This document shows, piece by piece, positions 11,581 through 23,491 of a stretch of DNA of 64,000 bases. The position numbers were made by a program, and so were the translations under genes. The number at the start of each line of letters is the position of its first letter. Positions within the stretch are counted from its first letter, which is position 1. This stretch comes from Gonocerus acuteangulatus (taxonomy: Eukaryota > Arthropoda > Insecta > Hemiptera > Coreidae), in contig OX328132.1 in the NCBI GenBank assembly GCA_946811695.1, forward strand, positions 53,077,359 to 53,141,358, in the 5' to 3' direction. The notes below the pieces were generated by a model, which saw only the letters and a list, made by a program, of their open reading frames with translations, made no database searches and had not been told where the DNA came from.

Positions 11581-12880
11581 TTTTTTTTTTTTGTGTGTGT
11601 TTTAAGGCATGTCAGCTACACGGGCGATTTATGCCTTGATTGGGGTGACAGATAGCGCCACCACCACCGACAGGACCCGACCAGGCGAGGGCACGCCCAC
11701 CGATATCGCAGGCCCCCCACTAGATGAGGGTTTAGAGTATACTACAGATATTACATGACATGAGCTTGTGACCGAGGGTCTGTTCGGTGGGACCAGGCCG
11801 ACCAGAACCTCCAAGCTCATGGACCCTTTGGTCCTGAGGGCCCACGACACCAGAAGACCCACCCCCACCCGACCGGCACCATGCCGGAGCAGGGACACAC
11901 CCACCTCCCCAATCAATAATAGTTAATATTTAAATGAGGCTGATTCTATGGATTAATATGTTTTAGAATTAATTATAATGAAATTGTTGCTATTTAATTC
12001 ACATGTTACAGCAAATATATTTCTAAAATGACATCATAAAATTTACTTTTAGATTTTTCTTTTAGTAATATTTTAACTAGTTAAATTTTTGAAATTAATT
12101 GGGTATTTTTTAGAAAAAGTAATAATTTATTGACTTGAATGGGACTGTTACCTAAGATTTCCTCGAAATCTGATGAAAGCCGAAGTTCATCTCTTTGTTC
12201 TTTATAAATTCGACACTCAATAAAAATATGCTTGACAGTTATAAATACTCCGCATGTTGGGCAAATGGGCTGTGCCTCTCTGGTCATCAGATATCCGTGA
12301 GTCAATCGGGTATGACCAATGCGCAGTCGTGCCATAGCAACCTCATCCTTCCTCTGGCCTGTAAAAGAAGTTTTCCAAGCCCTGACACCTGCTTTAATTT
12401 CCCTTAGTTTGTTATTGTTCTGGTCGTACCACTTAGCTTGCCAGGACATCCACATCTTGGACTTTATGTGTGCGTGAATATCTGAAAAGGGGACTTTTTT
12501 GTATGGTATTCCATTAGAAACGGCTGCCTTTGCTGCCCGGTCTACTTCCTCATTTTCGGTTATGCCACAGTGACCAGGAATCCAAGAAAAGACAACTGAA
12601 ACATTGCTTGCTCTGAGTGTTTCTAGGCATTCCAAAATGTTGACAACAAGTGGATGGTCAGAAAGAGGGTTATTTATTGCTAGGAGTGCTGAGAGTGAAT
12701 CGGTGAAGATTGATACGTGTCTTTCCTGAGGGGTTATTGTAGATAATGCTTTGTAAATAGCTAGAAGTTCAGCGGTAAATATGCTACTAATTGAATCTAA
12801 TACGAATTTATCTGATCTTGTTTCACAATTGAATGCCGCTCCGACCCCGAAGTCATCTTTGGATCCGTCTGTGAATAGAC
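11581..12880 (-). pseudogene. LINE ORF2 C-terminus (RNase H and CCHC-like end) with 3' UTR
   Basis: The minus strand encodes the end of a Jockey-like ORF2. An RNase H domain is readable from 12880 to ~12500 (TAELLAI, IFTDSLSALLAI, then GHCGITENEEVDRAAK with catalytic E/D candidates). It is followed by a helical segment (MARLRIGHTRLTHGYL) and a zinc cluster (CPTCG...HIFIEC). The reading frame 12635-12081 is open for 184 codons. The 3' side ends in a T-run at ~11581-11592, the poly(A) tail in reverse. The presumed 3' UTR includes a G/C-rich block at 11640-11920. It is truncated at 12880 exactly where family A sequence resumes. Confidence 0.8.
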
Positions 12881-13051
12881 ACTAGGGATATGAACGGAAC
12901 AGCGCTAAGATGATGCAGTTCCTGCGAGTCGGACTTTTTATGAGTAAGCATAATCACATTTTATTTATTTTATAATTAATAATAATTTTTATTATTTATT
13001 TTTTACTTATCTTTTAACATAAATATGTTTTAGCGATGACTAACTGAAAAA

Positions 13052-13100
13052 AACGTTACAAAAAAGCGTTGCAAAAAGCGTTACAAAAAGTGTCACAAAA
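13052..13100. repeat. 12-bp tandem repeat
   Basis: Four tandem variants of AGCGTTACAAAA just before a family B element. Confidence 0.7.
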
Positions 13101-13124
13101 ATGTGTCCACTGGTATTCGCGCAT

Positions 13125-13980
13125 ACGTCGTGGCCATGTAGTCCGTTAACCACCAAAATCGGTCCTCCGGGAGGGGGGGGGTTTACCCCAGACCCAAAAC
13201 ACTTATTTGACCATGCCAGCCGTAGTTTTTGTTATATTTCAACGAAACTCGGTATTCGTTATGTTGATCTAAAGAGAGACATACGCTGTAAAAATAAACT
13301 AAATCGGTTTATTAGGAGGGGGGTTTACTCCTGACCCACATTACCAATTTGCCTCTACCAGCCGTAATTTTAGTTACATTTCAACGAAACTCGGTATTCG
13401 TGGTGGTAATCAACAGAGAAAAATGGGTTGTAAAAATAAACTAAATCGGGTTATTTGGAGGGGGGGTTTAGGGGGAGGGGTACTCCTAAAGTACTAATAT
13501 ACTCATACCGGTCGTAATTTTTGCTGTATTGTAACGAAACGCGGTATACGTCGTGGGTATCTCATGAGAAAGAAGTGTTCTAAAAATGAAGTAAATCGGT
13601 CTATTGGAAAGGAGGGTTTACTTTAAACTCTGTTTCATTAGAATTAGCCGGCCAGACGTAGGTTCCCAAAGCCGCCGCGAGGAGCCCTATCTCCCACAAG
13701 GGGGACTGTATCCTGTTCCTGCGTCAGATCAAAAGACGGAAAATGAAGTTTTTGTGTATTTATTAAGTAGTACAGTATTATGTATTAACATAACTCTGAA
13801 AGCAAATTATTTACAAAATTAATAATTTAACAGGTCTCATAAGAAATGTAAATGAGCAGAACTATTCACGTTTTTATTTTATTTATATAGGTTATTTACA
13901 GCAAATTATTCAGTAATGTAGTCTACACTACAAAAATTCTGAGAAAAGTGCTTAGTTATACAGCTCCTGCGTGACGGACT
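13125..13980 (-). mobile_element. Family B element, 3' truncated
   Basis: On the minus strand the 5' end is GTCCGTCACGCAGGAGCTG at 13980 followed by the subterminal ACTAAGCACTTTTCTC. Three of the C-rich ~150-bp units follow (G-runs near 13176, 13316, 13460). The terminal hairpin and (TA)n are missing at the low-coordinate side. Confidence 0.65.
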
Positions 13981-13984
13981 TTTT

Positions 13985-14439
13985 TTTCCCCTCTCTGCAT
14001 TTTTATTTAGTAATCGTTAGTTCTTATGTTCGGAGTAAACAAACAAATTTCTATTGAAGATCACTAGTTTTCATGGAAGGCAAAGTATCACCAGTGTTTT
14101 TACTTCTATCATTGTAATAAAAATAATAATAGGAATAAAAGGAGAATTGTACAGAATTAATATAATCTGAAGTGTTTTCGTCACTTCATAGTTATCTGTG
14201 TTTGGAATTGCGTTTTTTTTTTCTAAATGATCCAGTTTATGAAAGACATGTGCATTCTAACTAAGATAAACATGTTTTATAATCGGAAGTAAAATTAAGA
14301 CGTGCTCATGCGTTGCTTGAAGCTGTTTACTTTGTTTGGCTAGATAAATGAAAGCAAAGATAAGATTTTATAATAATGATTGATGACCATCACTTCATTC
14401 CCAAGTCCAATGTTTATATACATAGTATATATAAAATCA
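13985..14439. other. No gene seen; AT-rich unassigned DNA
   Basis: No coding stretch, inverted repeat or element terminus recognised. Confidence 0.5.
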
Positions 14440-14757
14440 GTCCTGTAACAGGCCCTGAGGGGCAAATACTATAGAGGTATCTGATTCATGACCATACGGC
14501 ATCATAGTGTGGTCATTACTATGCTCCGACCGCCTGATTTTCCCCTTGCTGCTTCGACTACCAGGGTCAGTAGCACATAGGTACCCATTAATAAATTATT
14601 TAAAGGCTGGGTTGGCCTAAGGACTGTCAGGGAGGCCGAATCAAACCCATGAACGAAGACACTAGAAGATAAAAATCTTTAGTGCTTGATCGGGATTCGA
14701 ACTCAGGTCCTGGCATACTAGTCCAGTGCTCTACCACTGAGCTGAGGATTGGTGTGT
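14440..14757 (-). mobile_element. tRNA-derived SINE, family 2, copy 1
   Basis: The minus strand starts with a tRNA-like head: AGCTCAGTGGTAGAGC (A-box region) and GAGTTCGAATCCC (B box, 14692-14704). The body shares 'aatcagtcctgtaac' and 'atactatagaggtatctgat' with the copy at 16571-16869. The D-stem and T-stem similarity is strong, but the 3' side carries the SINE body, so this is not a functional tRNA gene. It is followed at 14772 by (TA)n. Confidence 0.75.
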
Positions 14758-14769
14758 CAAAGCACACTA

Positions 14770-14771
<2 letters not shown>

Positions 14772-14836
<65 letters not shown>
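14772..14836. repeat. (TA)n microsatellite
   Basis: Pure TA tract beside the SINE head. Confidence 0.95.
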
Positions 14837-14839
<3 letters not shown>

Positions 14840-15467
14840 CGATTCCGACGTGTCCCTCCGACCGAGCGGTTAGGGAATTCTGGGCAACTATACATTTGAA
14901 GCTAGAGTGAGTTAATATTTGGTAGAGGGGATTTTTTTATACGTCATGTAGTGTGGGAAGAATGGGACATCACCATCATCGTGAGAAATTAAAGAATTTG
15001 TTCTGAATGTCTCCTTCACGCTAAAGCACATTTATTGATTTTGATATAGAAATCAGAAGAAAATAGATTCTAATAGATTTTTTCTACGAGGTACCAGTTA
15101 CCTCGAAGCTGCTTATTAAATAATGCAGCTTTCGAGGCTGAGACATACCTCTATTCTAAAAATAGCGGATTAAGAAAATATTGAATAATTTAATAAAACA
15201 CTAATATCAAACATTGTCATCCATATGGATTTTAAGATAGCTCTTAATTTACATGGTAATAACGGGTGTTTTTTTATTAGAAATTTAATGTGGATACTAA
15301 AAATTTGGTCGTTATTTACGATACCTTGATCAAAAATCTCGAAAACACAGATTTTCCTAAAAAAAAAACAAAAAAACAATAGTTTTTAAAGTACACAAAA
15401 TTTTAAGTAGCACTGCTACATTTTCAGATAGAAAGCATTTTGGCGTCACTGAACTACAAAAGACGTA

Positions 15468-15523
<56 letters not shown>

Positions 15524-16446
15524 CAACGCAAAATTAAAAGGTTCTTAACGAAACCGACACTTTCAAGTTTCAAGCGCCGATTTCTGTCTAAATAAGATCG
15601 CTTAATCAAGACTTCCTTATGAATCGTTCATGTAGAAAATGTATTAAGCATTTAATGTGTACCTCGCACTTACTATGATTTCCCAACCGGGATATTTAAG
15701 CAAATATAAGAAAAGCTCAAGAAAAATCTGTGTCCCTGGAATCTTATAGAGACAAAGCTATAAAATCTACGCGACGTTTTTTTTTCGCTCAAATTGCCAA
15801 AATAGTTTTTCTGACTGGTTTCATAAAAATCAGAACATTTTTGAACCTACTAAAGTGCGAAGAGACGAATATCGGGGGTTCTATTTTGCACACACTCGCA
15901 TATATATATATACACGCAAAAATTTGAACCACCATTATTTTCATTAATTATTAATTCTGAAATATGAAATTTTCTAGTCGGCACTTCCGGATCGTGACAT
16001 TGGGTAGCAGTAATATTAATAAGAATGAGAAAAATTCCCATCTGCACCTTGGACTTCGGCACTATTGCCCCACATGTCGGAGCGCCGTAAAAAAAATTAA
16101 CCTTGGTACCCCAAGAATGGAAGCGTCCATATGGCAAAACATTGAAAGCCAAGAAAAATCAATACATTTATCCGGTAAATGAGATGCTGCCACAGACCAA
16201 TGGCTCTAAATTCTTCTGGTCAGTGGTCAGTAACCTAAAGAGCAAACGATATGAGGCATGTGAGATCTCCCATACTCAATGGCTGGCCTTTTCACGGCCC
16301 TGTTTCCTCATTATATTGATAAACACAGAAATTTGAAAAATACTCCAGAAAATGATACTGTAAACTATGAAGTCTTAAAATATTACCCTTGTACATGGAC
16401 TTTTGTTTGCTGGATGAGTGAGGCTGTTCCCGATGGCTGGACTACG
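14840..16446. other. No gene seen; family A fragments and a (TA)n tract
   Basis: (TA)n at 15467-15521. 15915-16000 matches the family A 3' module in + orientation ('tttgaaccacc...cggcacttccggat'). The short frames around 15850-16500 show no domain. The remainder is unassigned. Confidence 0.55.
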
Positions 16447-16916
16447 TTTCAGCGCGTTTCCTCCCACCCTCCGTTGGGAGTAAGCCCGTTTAACTGCATC
16501 TGATTGACCTCATAACGCAGTCCGAAAGTGCCGACCAGAAAATCTCACGTTTCAGAACCAATAAAAAAAAAATCAGTCCCGTAACAGTCCACAAGAGCCC
16601 AGAGGACCAGATACTGTAGAGATATCTAATTCTTGGCCATACGCCACACTAGGGAGAGGTGCGGTCAGTAATATGAACCGGCTGCCTGATTTCCCCCCTT
16701 TGAAGGTCCCCATTGATAAATTAATTAATGGCTGGGTAGGCCTAATGACAGTCTGAGACCTCATATCCAACCTACGAACGTAGACACTAAAAGATAAAAT
16801 CTTGAGTGCGCTCGAGTTTTGAACTCATGTATTCCAGCATATTAGTCGAGTGCTCTACCATTGAGCTATGGTTCTGATCACAGACCCTATAGATCCCGAT
16901 TATAACTGTGGTTCAA

Positions 16917-16970
<54 letters not shown>

Positions 16971-17120
16971 TTTTTTGTTTTGTTTTTTGTTTTTTTTTTG
17001 GTGCGTCTATATTTACGCCTTTAGTCCATGCAGAACCACCGTTATTTTCTTGAACTATGGGTTCTGAAATGTAAAATTTTCTCCATTTCTGGTGGTGGCA
17101 CTTCTGGATTACATCATAAG
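16447..17120 (-). mobile_element. Degraded family A 3' end with SINE insertion and mirrored module
   Basis: The 3' end hairpin (CGTTTCCTCCC.../GGGAG) is at 16452-16478, with the family A phrase 'ccgaaagtgccgaccag'. A SINE (16571-16869) splits the module after 'cgtttcagaacc', and the family A sequence resumes at 'gacccta' up to (TA)n at 16920-16966. Beyond the tract, 17030-17110 carries the same module in the opposite orientation, so two family A ends face each other across the microsatellite. Confidence 0.5.
16571..16869 (-). mobile_element. tRNA-derived SINE, family 2, copy 2
   Basis: Same body as 14440-14757 with a more worn tRNA head (B box changed to GAGTTCAAAACTC on the minus strand; A box AGCTCAATGGTAGAGC kept). 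Inserted in a family A 3' module. Confidence 0.7.
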
Positions 17121-17439
17121 ATAAAAGACAAGCAACAAATTACCGGGCGGTGTCTCTTACAAGGTGCCAGAGCAAAATTCTTGTGAGAATAGTAAATAAA
17201 AACTTCTCTGGTATTTCGAAAAAGAATCAATGCTATCGAGATATCAGGGAGCCTTTAGACCTAGGAATGGCAGAATGGATCACATATGAAACTCAAAAAC
17301 GATATATGAAATGCTTTTATATCCAAACAATCCGTATTAGCGACACACGTCAATATAAGAAAGAGTCTGAGTACTACATTCTTCAATGTTGCTACTAACT
17401 CACTTAGTTCTTGCATCCCATACACAATAAATTGTTGCC

Positions 17440-17562
17440 AATATGCTTGACCCTATAGATCAATATTTTTGACCCTATAGATAAATTAAACAATGTGGAA
17501 AACTAGTGGTCAATTGCAGGATTCAAATTCTCCGAAGGAAAAACAAACGGATCTATTAAAGA
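17440..17562 (+). pseudogene. LINE reverse transcriptase fragment
   Basis: The + strand reads LNNVEN, a stop, then WSIAGFKFSEGKTNGS, matching the segment of Jockey-type RT that follows the YADD box (W...GFKFS..KT). It is cut at 17563 by a TIR element; the thumb and RNase H part reappears at 20810. Confidence 0.5.
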
Positions 17563-17734
17563 AAAGGGGTGCCAGTGATTTTATCAGTAACTGTGATTAT
17601 TTTATCTAAATGAAATAAAACATATGTTACGGTAACCTCACCAAATTTCCTAATTTTGTTATAGTTTAATTTGTGCTCTTGGCTGGCTCAAACGTAGTGA
17701 ATATATTTCAGTTAAGTGAGCATATCAGGACTAA

Positions 17735-20575
17735 TAGTCCGTCGGCCCGTGTACATTTTATGCAACGATTTTTAAGATTCTTCATTTTTTCACTATTGAT
17801 TGTACAAGTCTTAACTAGAACAGTGCCACTTGTCAGCTGGCTAGGTAGCGGTGGGTTTGGCTGCGGGGGCGTTGCAAACTTCGGAAAAATATGAAAATGT
17901 GAAACGATTTTAAGATTCATGAAATTTTTTGGAGAAACACCTTTTATTATACAATAATCATTGGCACTTGTCAGCTGGCCGGCCAGCGGTGTACTGCTTG
18001 TCAGCTGGGGGTCTAAACTTGGCAAAAATACGAAATTCTGAAACGATTTTAAGATTGCTGAAATTTTGGTGGTTACTAGTATTTGTAGTGAGATTAACGA
18101 AAAACATTGTCAGCTGATCATATCTTGGTGGAAAACTTGTCAGCTGGGGGTGTATAAGCGCTGAGCGTATGGCGCGCGCTCCGCTTTATACTGCCAGCTG
18201 ACAACTTTTCCACGCACATATAAGCAGCTGATAATTGGTTTTGTCAATCTTATTACGAATACTACCTACTAACAAAATTTCAGGAATCTTAATATAGTTT
18301 TTGACTATTTAATAGCGAAAGCATGCTTATATTGATTACAACTTCTGAATATATTGATTGTAATTTACAATAAATGAATATTTTTATTATCAACGTTAAA
18401 ATATATTATTTATTTGCATTAAGGTATGATGAAAAAATATATCATTTATTTGTATAAAATACATAGCACATAACAAATTTTCGCCTGTGAATGCGTGAAA
18501 ATCAGGCAACGCTTGGCACAGTGTTTTGCCTAGTATTAAAAATAACTTATTATTATCTAAATAGTTTGGTTTGTTCACGTTCCCATATTCATCCAAATTT
18601 TAACATCTAATAATAACATGAATAAACTGTACACATGTAAATGGTTTGATGGCAAACAATTACCTCCAGTAGTTCAAATGATTGTTCAAGATCAGTAATT
18701 CACTGAAGATATTAAAATTATTCATTTTCTTTGCTTTATTAATGTTTCATCATTTTTTCAATACCAATAATTAGTATTTTCACACGAGAGACAGCAGGAT
18801 GACCCCACAAACACTACAAATATCGAAAGTAATGATTCTGAAGGTAAAGAGTCAGACTTTCTTTTTATTAAAAAGCTTTATAAGTAAACTATTATTATTA
18901 TAAATAAATTATATAATAATTTTTACAGTATTTTATACAAATAAATAATATATTTTTTCATCATACCTTAATACAAATCTATACAAATAATACAATTCTA
19001 ACGGATCGCTGTCTGCATCTGGAAGATGGGGAAAAATACTACTGGGGACCTTTATCAATGCAATAGTACCCAAAACAATGATTTTTAAAATTTTTGCCTG
19101 CTTGTCTGTTTGTCTGTGCGCGCTAATCTCAGAAACGGCTTATCCGATTTAGTTGCAGTATTCACTAATATATTGTGGTACGTTTCACTTAACATTTAGT
19201 GTTTGTTTCATGCGAATCGGTACATAAATAAAAAAGTTATGCCAATGTAAAGAATCACGTCCAACATTTCATGAACTATCGTTAATACGATACACACCAG
19301 AGGTTTTTTTCGTCACGAAACTTTGTATATAGTATTCCCTTAGCAAATGATTTAACGAGTTCTTTAACCAGCAAAATTGGTTCATCTGGAGGAGGGGTTT
19401 ACGCCGGATCCAAAGTCGCTCGGACGAAACTCGATATTCGTTTGTGGAAATATTAATAGAAAAATATGTTGTAAAAATAAAGTAAATCGGTTTATTAGGA
19501 GGGGGGTTTATTCTGGACCCGATTTACCAACTTACCACTACTAGCCGTAATCTATCTTCACATATAATAAAATTCTAACGGATCGCTGTTTGTACATGCA
19601 AGATATATGAGTAAAAATACTATTGAGGGCCTTTATCAACGCAATTCTACCCAAAACAATGATTTATAGAATTTTCGTCTGTTTGTCTGTATGTCTGCTG
19701 TTTTAGACACTCTATACACACTACAGTTAAACAATCCTTGAGGGGTCTAGTTCGTCACGTTTTAGCAATCCAGCAGCCTGTATGCTTGATCCCCGATGGC
19801 TATACGCCTAATATCGAGTAGGGATAAATCTACTGTAAAGTAGATTTAAAAAAAATACCTATACGACGATGTTTATACTCTAAAATAAACAAACAAGAAC
19901 CTTCAAGTTTAACTCCTCTGGATTACGGATGTGATATTGAAGATAATATATAAACATGTAAATGGTTTGACGGCGAACAATTCCGTCGAGTAGTTGATAT
20001 GATTGTTCGAGATCAGCAATTCACTGAAGATATTAAAACTATTTATTTTCTATGCTTTATTAATGTTTAATCATTTTATCAATAACAATAATTAGTATTT
20101 TCAGCTGAAAGACACCAAGAAGAGGATGACCGCACAATTACTGCGGATGCGGGCATTGATGATTCTGAAGGTGCAGAATCAGAATCAGAAAACGATTGAC
20201 TTTCTTTTTATTACAAAGTGTTATTAGTATACTATTATTATTATTATGATTAATTGTATAATAACTTTTTATTACCAATACAGTATTTTATACAAATAAA
20301 TGACATATTTTTTCATCATACCTTAATGCAAATACATAATATATTTTAACGTTGATAATAAAAATATTCATTTATTGTAAATTGCAATCAATATATTCAG
20401 AAGTTGTAATCAATATAAGTATGCTTTCGCTATCAAATAGTCAAAAACTATATTAAGATTCCTGAAATTTTGTTAGTAGGTAGTATTCGTAATAAGATTG
20501 ACAAAAAAAATTGCCAGCTGCTTATATGTGGGTGAAAAAGTTGTCAGCAGGCGGTAGAAAGCGTAGCGCTTTTTA
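17735..20575. mobile_element. Long-TIR foldback element, copy 1 (right end lost)
   Basis: Starts TAGTCCGTCGGCCCGTG, as in the complete copy at 54340-57482, with the left arm to ~18480. The arm carries repeated TTGTCAGCTG motifs in both orientations. The interior contains two direct copies of a coding-like module (18630-18960 and 19955-20260) and two copies of 'attctaacggatcgctgt' (18996 and 19572). The right arm stops in 'gcggtagaaagcgtagcgc', where the complete copy continues for another ~450 bp. Confidence 0.75.
19955..20200 (+). pseudogene. Two-exon coding remnant in the foldback element
   Basis: The + strand reads WFDGEQFRRVVDMIVRDQQ and continues in frame for about 16 codons. It then has a possible 40-nt GT...TTTTCAG intron (20067-20106), then an acidic tail ERHQEEDDRTITADAGIDDS to a TGA at ~20198. 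The duplicated module at 18640-18870 has an internal stop and a lost splice acceptor (CAC instead of CAG). Equivalents lie at 55207-55440 and 56430-56670. The protein is not recognised; it may be the end of a lost transposase. Confidence 0.3.
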
Positions 20576-20809
20576 TTCTTAGTTAATAATTTTTGTTTTT
20601 CTTAGTTAATAATAATGGACTTTATAATTTAAATAAATAACTTGTTTTTTCAGTTGTCATTATTAAATATGTTTTCAGGTTATTTATAAAATGTATTTTC
20701 TTCATTAAACATACGTTATATATAATAATAACAGTTATTTAACAAAATCACTGGCACCCCTTTTCCGAAATAGACCCAAACAAACTGTATCTTATTCACA
20801 ATAAAGAAG

Positions 20810-21780
20810 AGAATTGGGATCCGTAACATGTATTTGAAAAAATCTATTTTACCCATAACAAACATTATTACATTTCTCGGACTAATATTTGACTCAAAAC
20901 TAACATAGATTCCCCATGAATGGACTCAAATGCAAGAAATTCTTGAACATAAAATAGATTCTGAGCAATACGAAGTGGGGTGCTGACGGATGGTCTATGC
21001 TTGACGTGTACAGAGCGTATACAAGATCACTACTGGAATACATTGCATTGTATTGCATATTAATCTGCCAGTAGGAATCCGACTGCAGTCTCAATGTTGG
21101 CCTCCATTAATATATATCAAATATTCAGCTTAAAGTACTTCGAAAAACTCAGATACTTAAACAATCATTGCACACTCATTAAAATCAAATATCATAATAA
21201 TTACAATCGAAGACGGGCAAAACAAAAAGAATTGAATATAAGAATACAAGAATACGCACAAAACACTGATTTATTATCAAGGAGGGTGAAAATCCCATCA
21301 CGGAGGGTAAATAACTTAGAAATAGTGACCATTTATCCATTTTTACCAAACTGAATATATCTTCGGATCCACTTATCTTCACAGATGGATCAAAAATAGT
21401 ATAAGGTACTGGATCAGCAGAAGTTATTCATTCAAACCCTTATCATCTGGGAATAGCTGATATCTAGCATCTTTACAGCAGCATTACATGCTATTACGTT
21501 TTACTAGCTCTTCAACATTGAATCATCCTCCCAAACCAAAACATTCTAATTTTTTTCGGATTAGGATAAGTTAAGTTCTTTGCCCTGAGTAACCTTTATG
21601 AAACAAATCCAATAAGCACACGAATTTTGGGAACAAGTATTCTGTTTTCAAAGTCATAATGTACACAGAAATGTTGTACCTGGATTCACAACGTCTCTGC
21701 AAATACTGACGCGGAGAAAGAAGCGAAACTTGCAGCGAAAAAAAACAACTGACGAAGAACGAATGACTTTAATAGACTCC
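20810..21780 (+). pseudogene. Jockey-like LINE: RT thumb and RNase H remnant
   Basis: Frames carry ITNIITFLGLIFDSKLT (RT thumb), LDVYRAYTRSLLEYIAL, then IFTDGSK (RNase H first Asp) and NTDAEKEAKLAAK (the late RNase H Asp region). Several stops and frame changes make it a pseudogene. It is interrupted at ~21780 by a family F repeat; a matching tail segment follows at 22600-22800. Confidence 0.65.
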
Positions 21781-22570
21781 TAGGTACACGGTAGTGCGCC
21801 AGGCCAAGTTCAGGCCTATGCACACTATATGTATATCACAGGAAGTATTAGAGCTGATTTTTACCCTCTCATAACTTTGAACCAGCTAAAGATAAACTTA
21901 TGAAATCTTACACAGGTATTATACTGTGAGTAAAAGTTTCATAATTCTACATTGAATAGTTTCTGAGATATAGGCGATGGAAAATCGGAATTTATAGGAC
22001 CCACTCACTCACTCATTCATCAAAATTATTAGGCATTTACCAAGAAACTAGAGAGTTGAAATTTTGCAGGATGTTAGACAATAGGGTGTTATTAAAGGCA
22101 AAAAACGTAAACCCATGTAAAGTTGTTTTTGGCTCCACTTCCAGGGGGGTGCCCGTTTTGTACTTCATGTTCGTTCAGAAACCCATCATTCCTTCCGAAA
22201 CCCATCATGTGGGGTATCAAATGAATCGCCTCGGTAAGGAAATCCTATATTCGATGTTTTAAAAAACATTTCGACACATCTTAACATTTTTATGTACATG
22301 TGTATGTAAGGCGACGGCGACATTAGTTACACTTGAAATTAATAAGTGTCTGACGAGGACACAAGGGCATTTCTAAATAATGATAAGCCTAGAAGGCATT
22401 ATAAAAAATAAAATACCGACACAATAAAAAGTAAAAAGAATAATAAAACATAGTTTACGTCCCCGCATCATCCTGCTCAAGCCAAACATGGACGGCGCCA
22501 ACTCAAAATTCACTTACAAAAAGTATTGATATTCTCCAAAAAAACTAAAGTTGAAAAAAAGGCCACTTTT
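21781..22570 (+). mobile_element. Family F repeat, copy 1
   Basis: Starts near 'ctaggtacacggtagtgcg' and contains 'cactcactcactcattcatc' and 'cccatcatgtggggtatc'. Other copies: 33018-33275 (inverted, 5' part) and 58321-58830. The GCGCACTACCGTGCGC-type palindrome marks one end. No coding. Confidence 0.6.
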
Positions 22571-22599
22571 TTTCAACGTTAGTTTCTTTGGGGGATTTA

Positions 22600-22800
22600 T
22601 CATCACATTGCAGCACACATTATAAACGAATGGCAAAAGGCAAGGACGTAGACTATAGACAATAAATGGAGTGAAATAAAAAGTGCTGTAAGTGCCTGGC
22701 CTTCGAGAAACCGATACAAAAGAAGAGAAGTCATAGTTACCAGGCTCAGAATAGGTCATTCCCTGGTGACTCTTTCTTATATGTACTATCAACTCCAAAA
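22600..22800 (+). pseudogene. LINE ORF2 tail fragment
   Basis: Reads HIINEWQKA, WSEIKSAVSAW and VTRLRIGHSLVT, homologous to the tail of the LINE at 11581-12880 (MARLRIGHTRLTHGYL). Probably the continuation of 20810-21780 beyond the family F insertion. Confidence 0.55.
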
Positions 22801-22877
22801 ACAAATCAGCTCTCAAAATTAATGTTTTCTTAGCTTTATTTTCAAATTTTGCATCGGCTGTATATCTATATATATAA

Positions 22878-23428
22878 AAATCACGTGTCTGTCTGTTTTT
22901 CTGTTTGTCTGTTTGTTTGTCCCTTATACAAATCCACACCGTTCGTCCGATTTTGACCAAACTTGGAATAATGGTAGGTCTTGATACGGCGATTGCCATA
23001 GGCTAGGTCAAAACGGCTACCATCTGTCTGTCTGTATGTTTGTTCTTTATACAAACCCACACCGTTTGACAGATTTTGATCAAACTGGGCACACAGGTTG
23101 GTCTTGATCAGGGGAGTGTCATAGGCCAGGTCAAAAACGTCTACCAGCTGCTGTCTGTATGTGCTTTTTTTTTTTTTTTTTAAATAAAAATCCACACTGT
23201 TAGACCGATTTTTACCAAACTTGGCATACATGTATGTCTTGATACGGGGGGGGGGGGTGTTATAGGTTAGGTCAAAGTCGTCTAGGACTCCCAGTTGAGA
23301 GGTCACGGGTTCGAAACAGTTACAGATTCGTGTTATTTGATTTTAATAATACTTATTTGGTTTCTAATTTATTTAGGCTTTTCTATATGCAGAAAGTAGG
23401 TGTAGCATGGCACGCCGGGTAACAGCTA

Positions 23429-23432
<4 letters not shown>
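22878..23432 (-). mobile_element. Family D repeat, copy 1
   Basis: Three ~110-bp units, each with 'gtctgtctgt', 'cacaccgtt' and 'gattttgaccaaacttgg', then an end block 'cccggcgtgccatgctacac' on the minus strand ending in CTAGCTGTTACCCGG. Copies: 40781-41029 plus 42859-43120, and 58850-59220. The 141-codon frame across it reflects the repeat, not a gene. Confidence 0.65.

Positions 23433-23433
<1 letters not shown>

Positions 23434-23490
<57 letters not shown>
23434..23490. repeat. (TA)n microsatellite
   Basis: TA tract directly after the CTAGCTGTTACCCGG end of family D. Confidence 0.95.

Positions 23491-23491
<1 letters not shown>

Larger units (their letters stand above)
17565..20762. mobile_element. 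TIR element hosting a foldback element
   Basis: Inverted ends GGGGTGCCAGTGATTTT (17565) and its complement (ending 20762), with weaker similarity over ~60 bp ('taactgtnattat'). Almost all of the interior is occupied by the foldback element at 17735-20575. Flanking LINE sequence on both sides suggests insertion in a LINE; the target duplication is not clear. Confidence 0.55.

Noticed and set aside
12195..12407. 70-codon + frame
   Set aside because: Antisense shadow of the LINE RNase H/zinc region.
14684..14757. Possible tRNA gene on the minus strand
   Set aside because: Good D- and T-arm words, but the same head plus body recurs at 16571, marking it as a SINE.
22345..22375. CTGACGAGGACAC resembling a hammerhead core with stem II
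   Set aside because: No GAAA after the hairpin and no stem III or cleavage triplet.
22881..23306. 141- and 161-codon minus-strand frames
   Set aside because: They follow the ~110-bp repeat units of family D (KFGQNR..NGVDLYK...); the repetition explains the openness.
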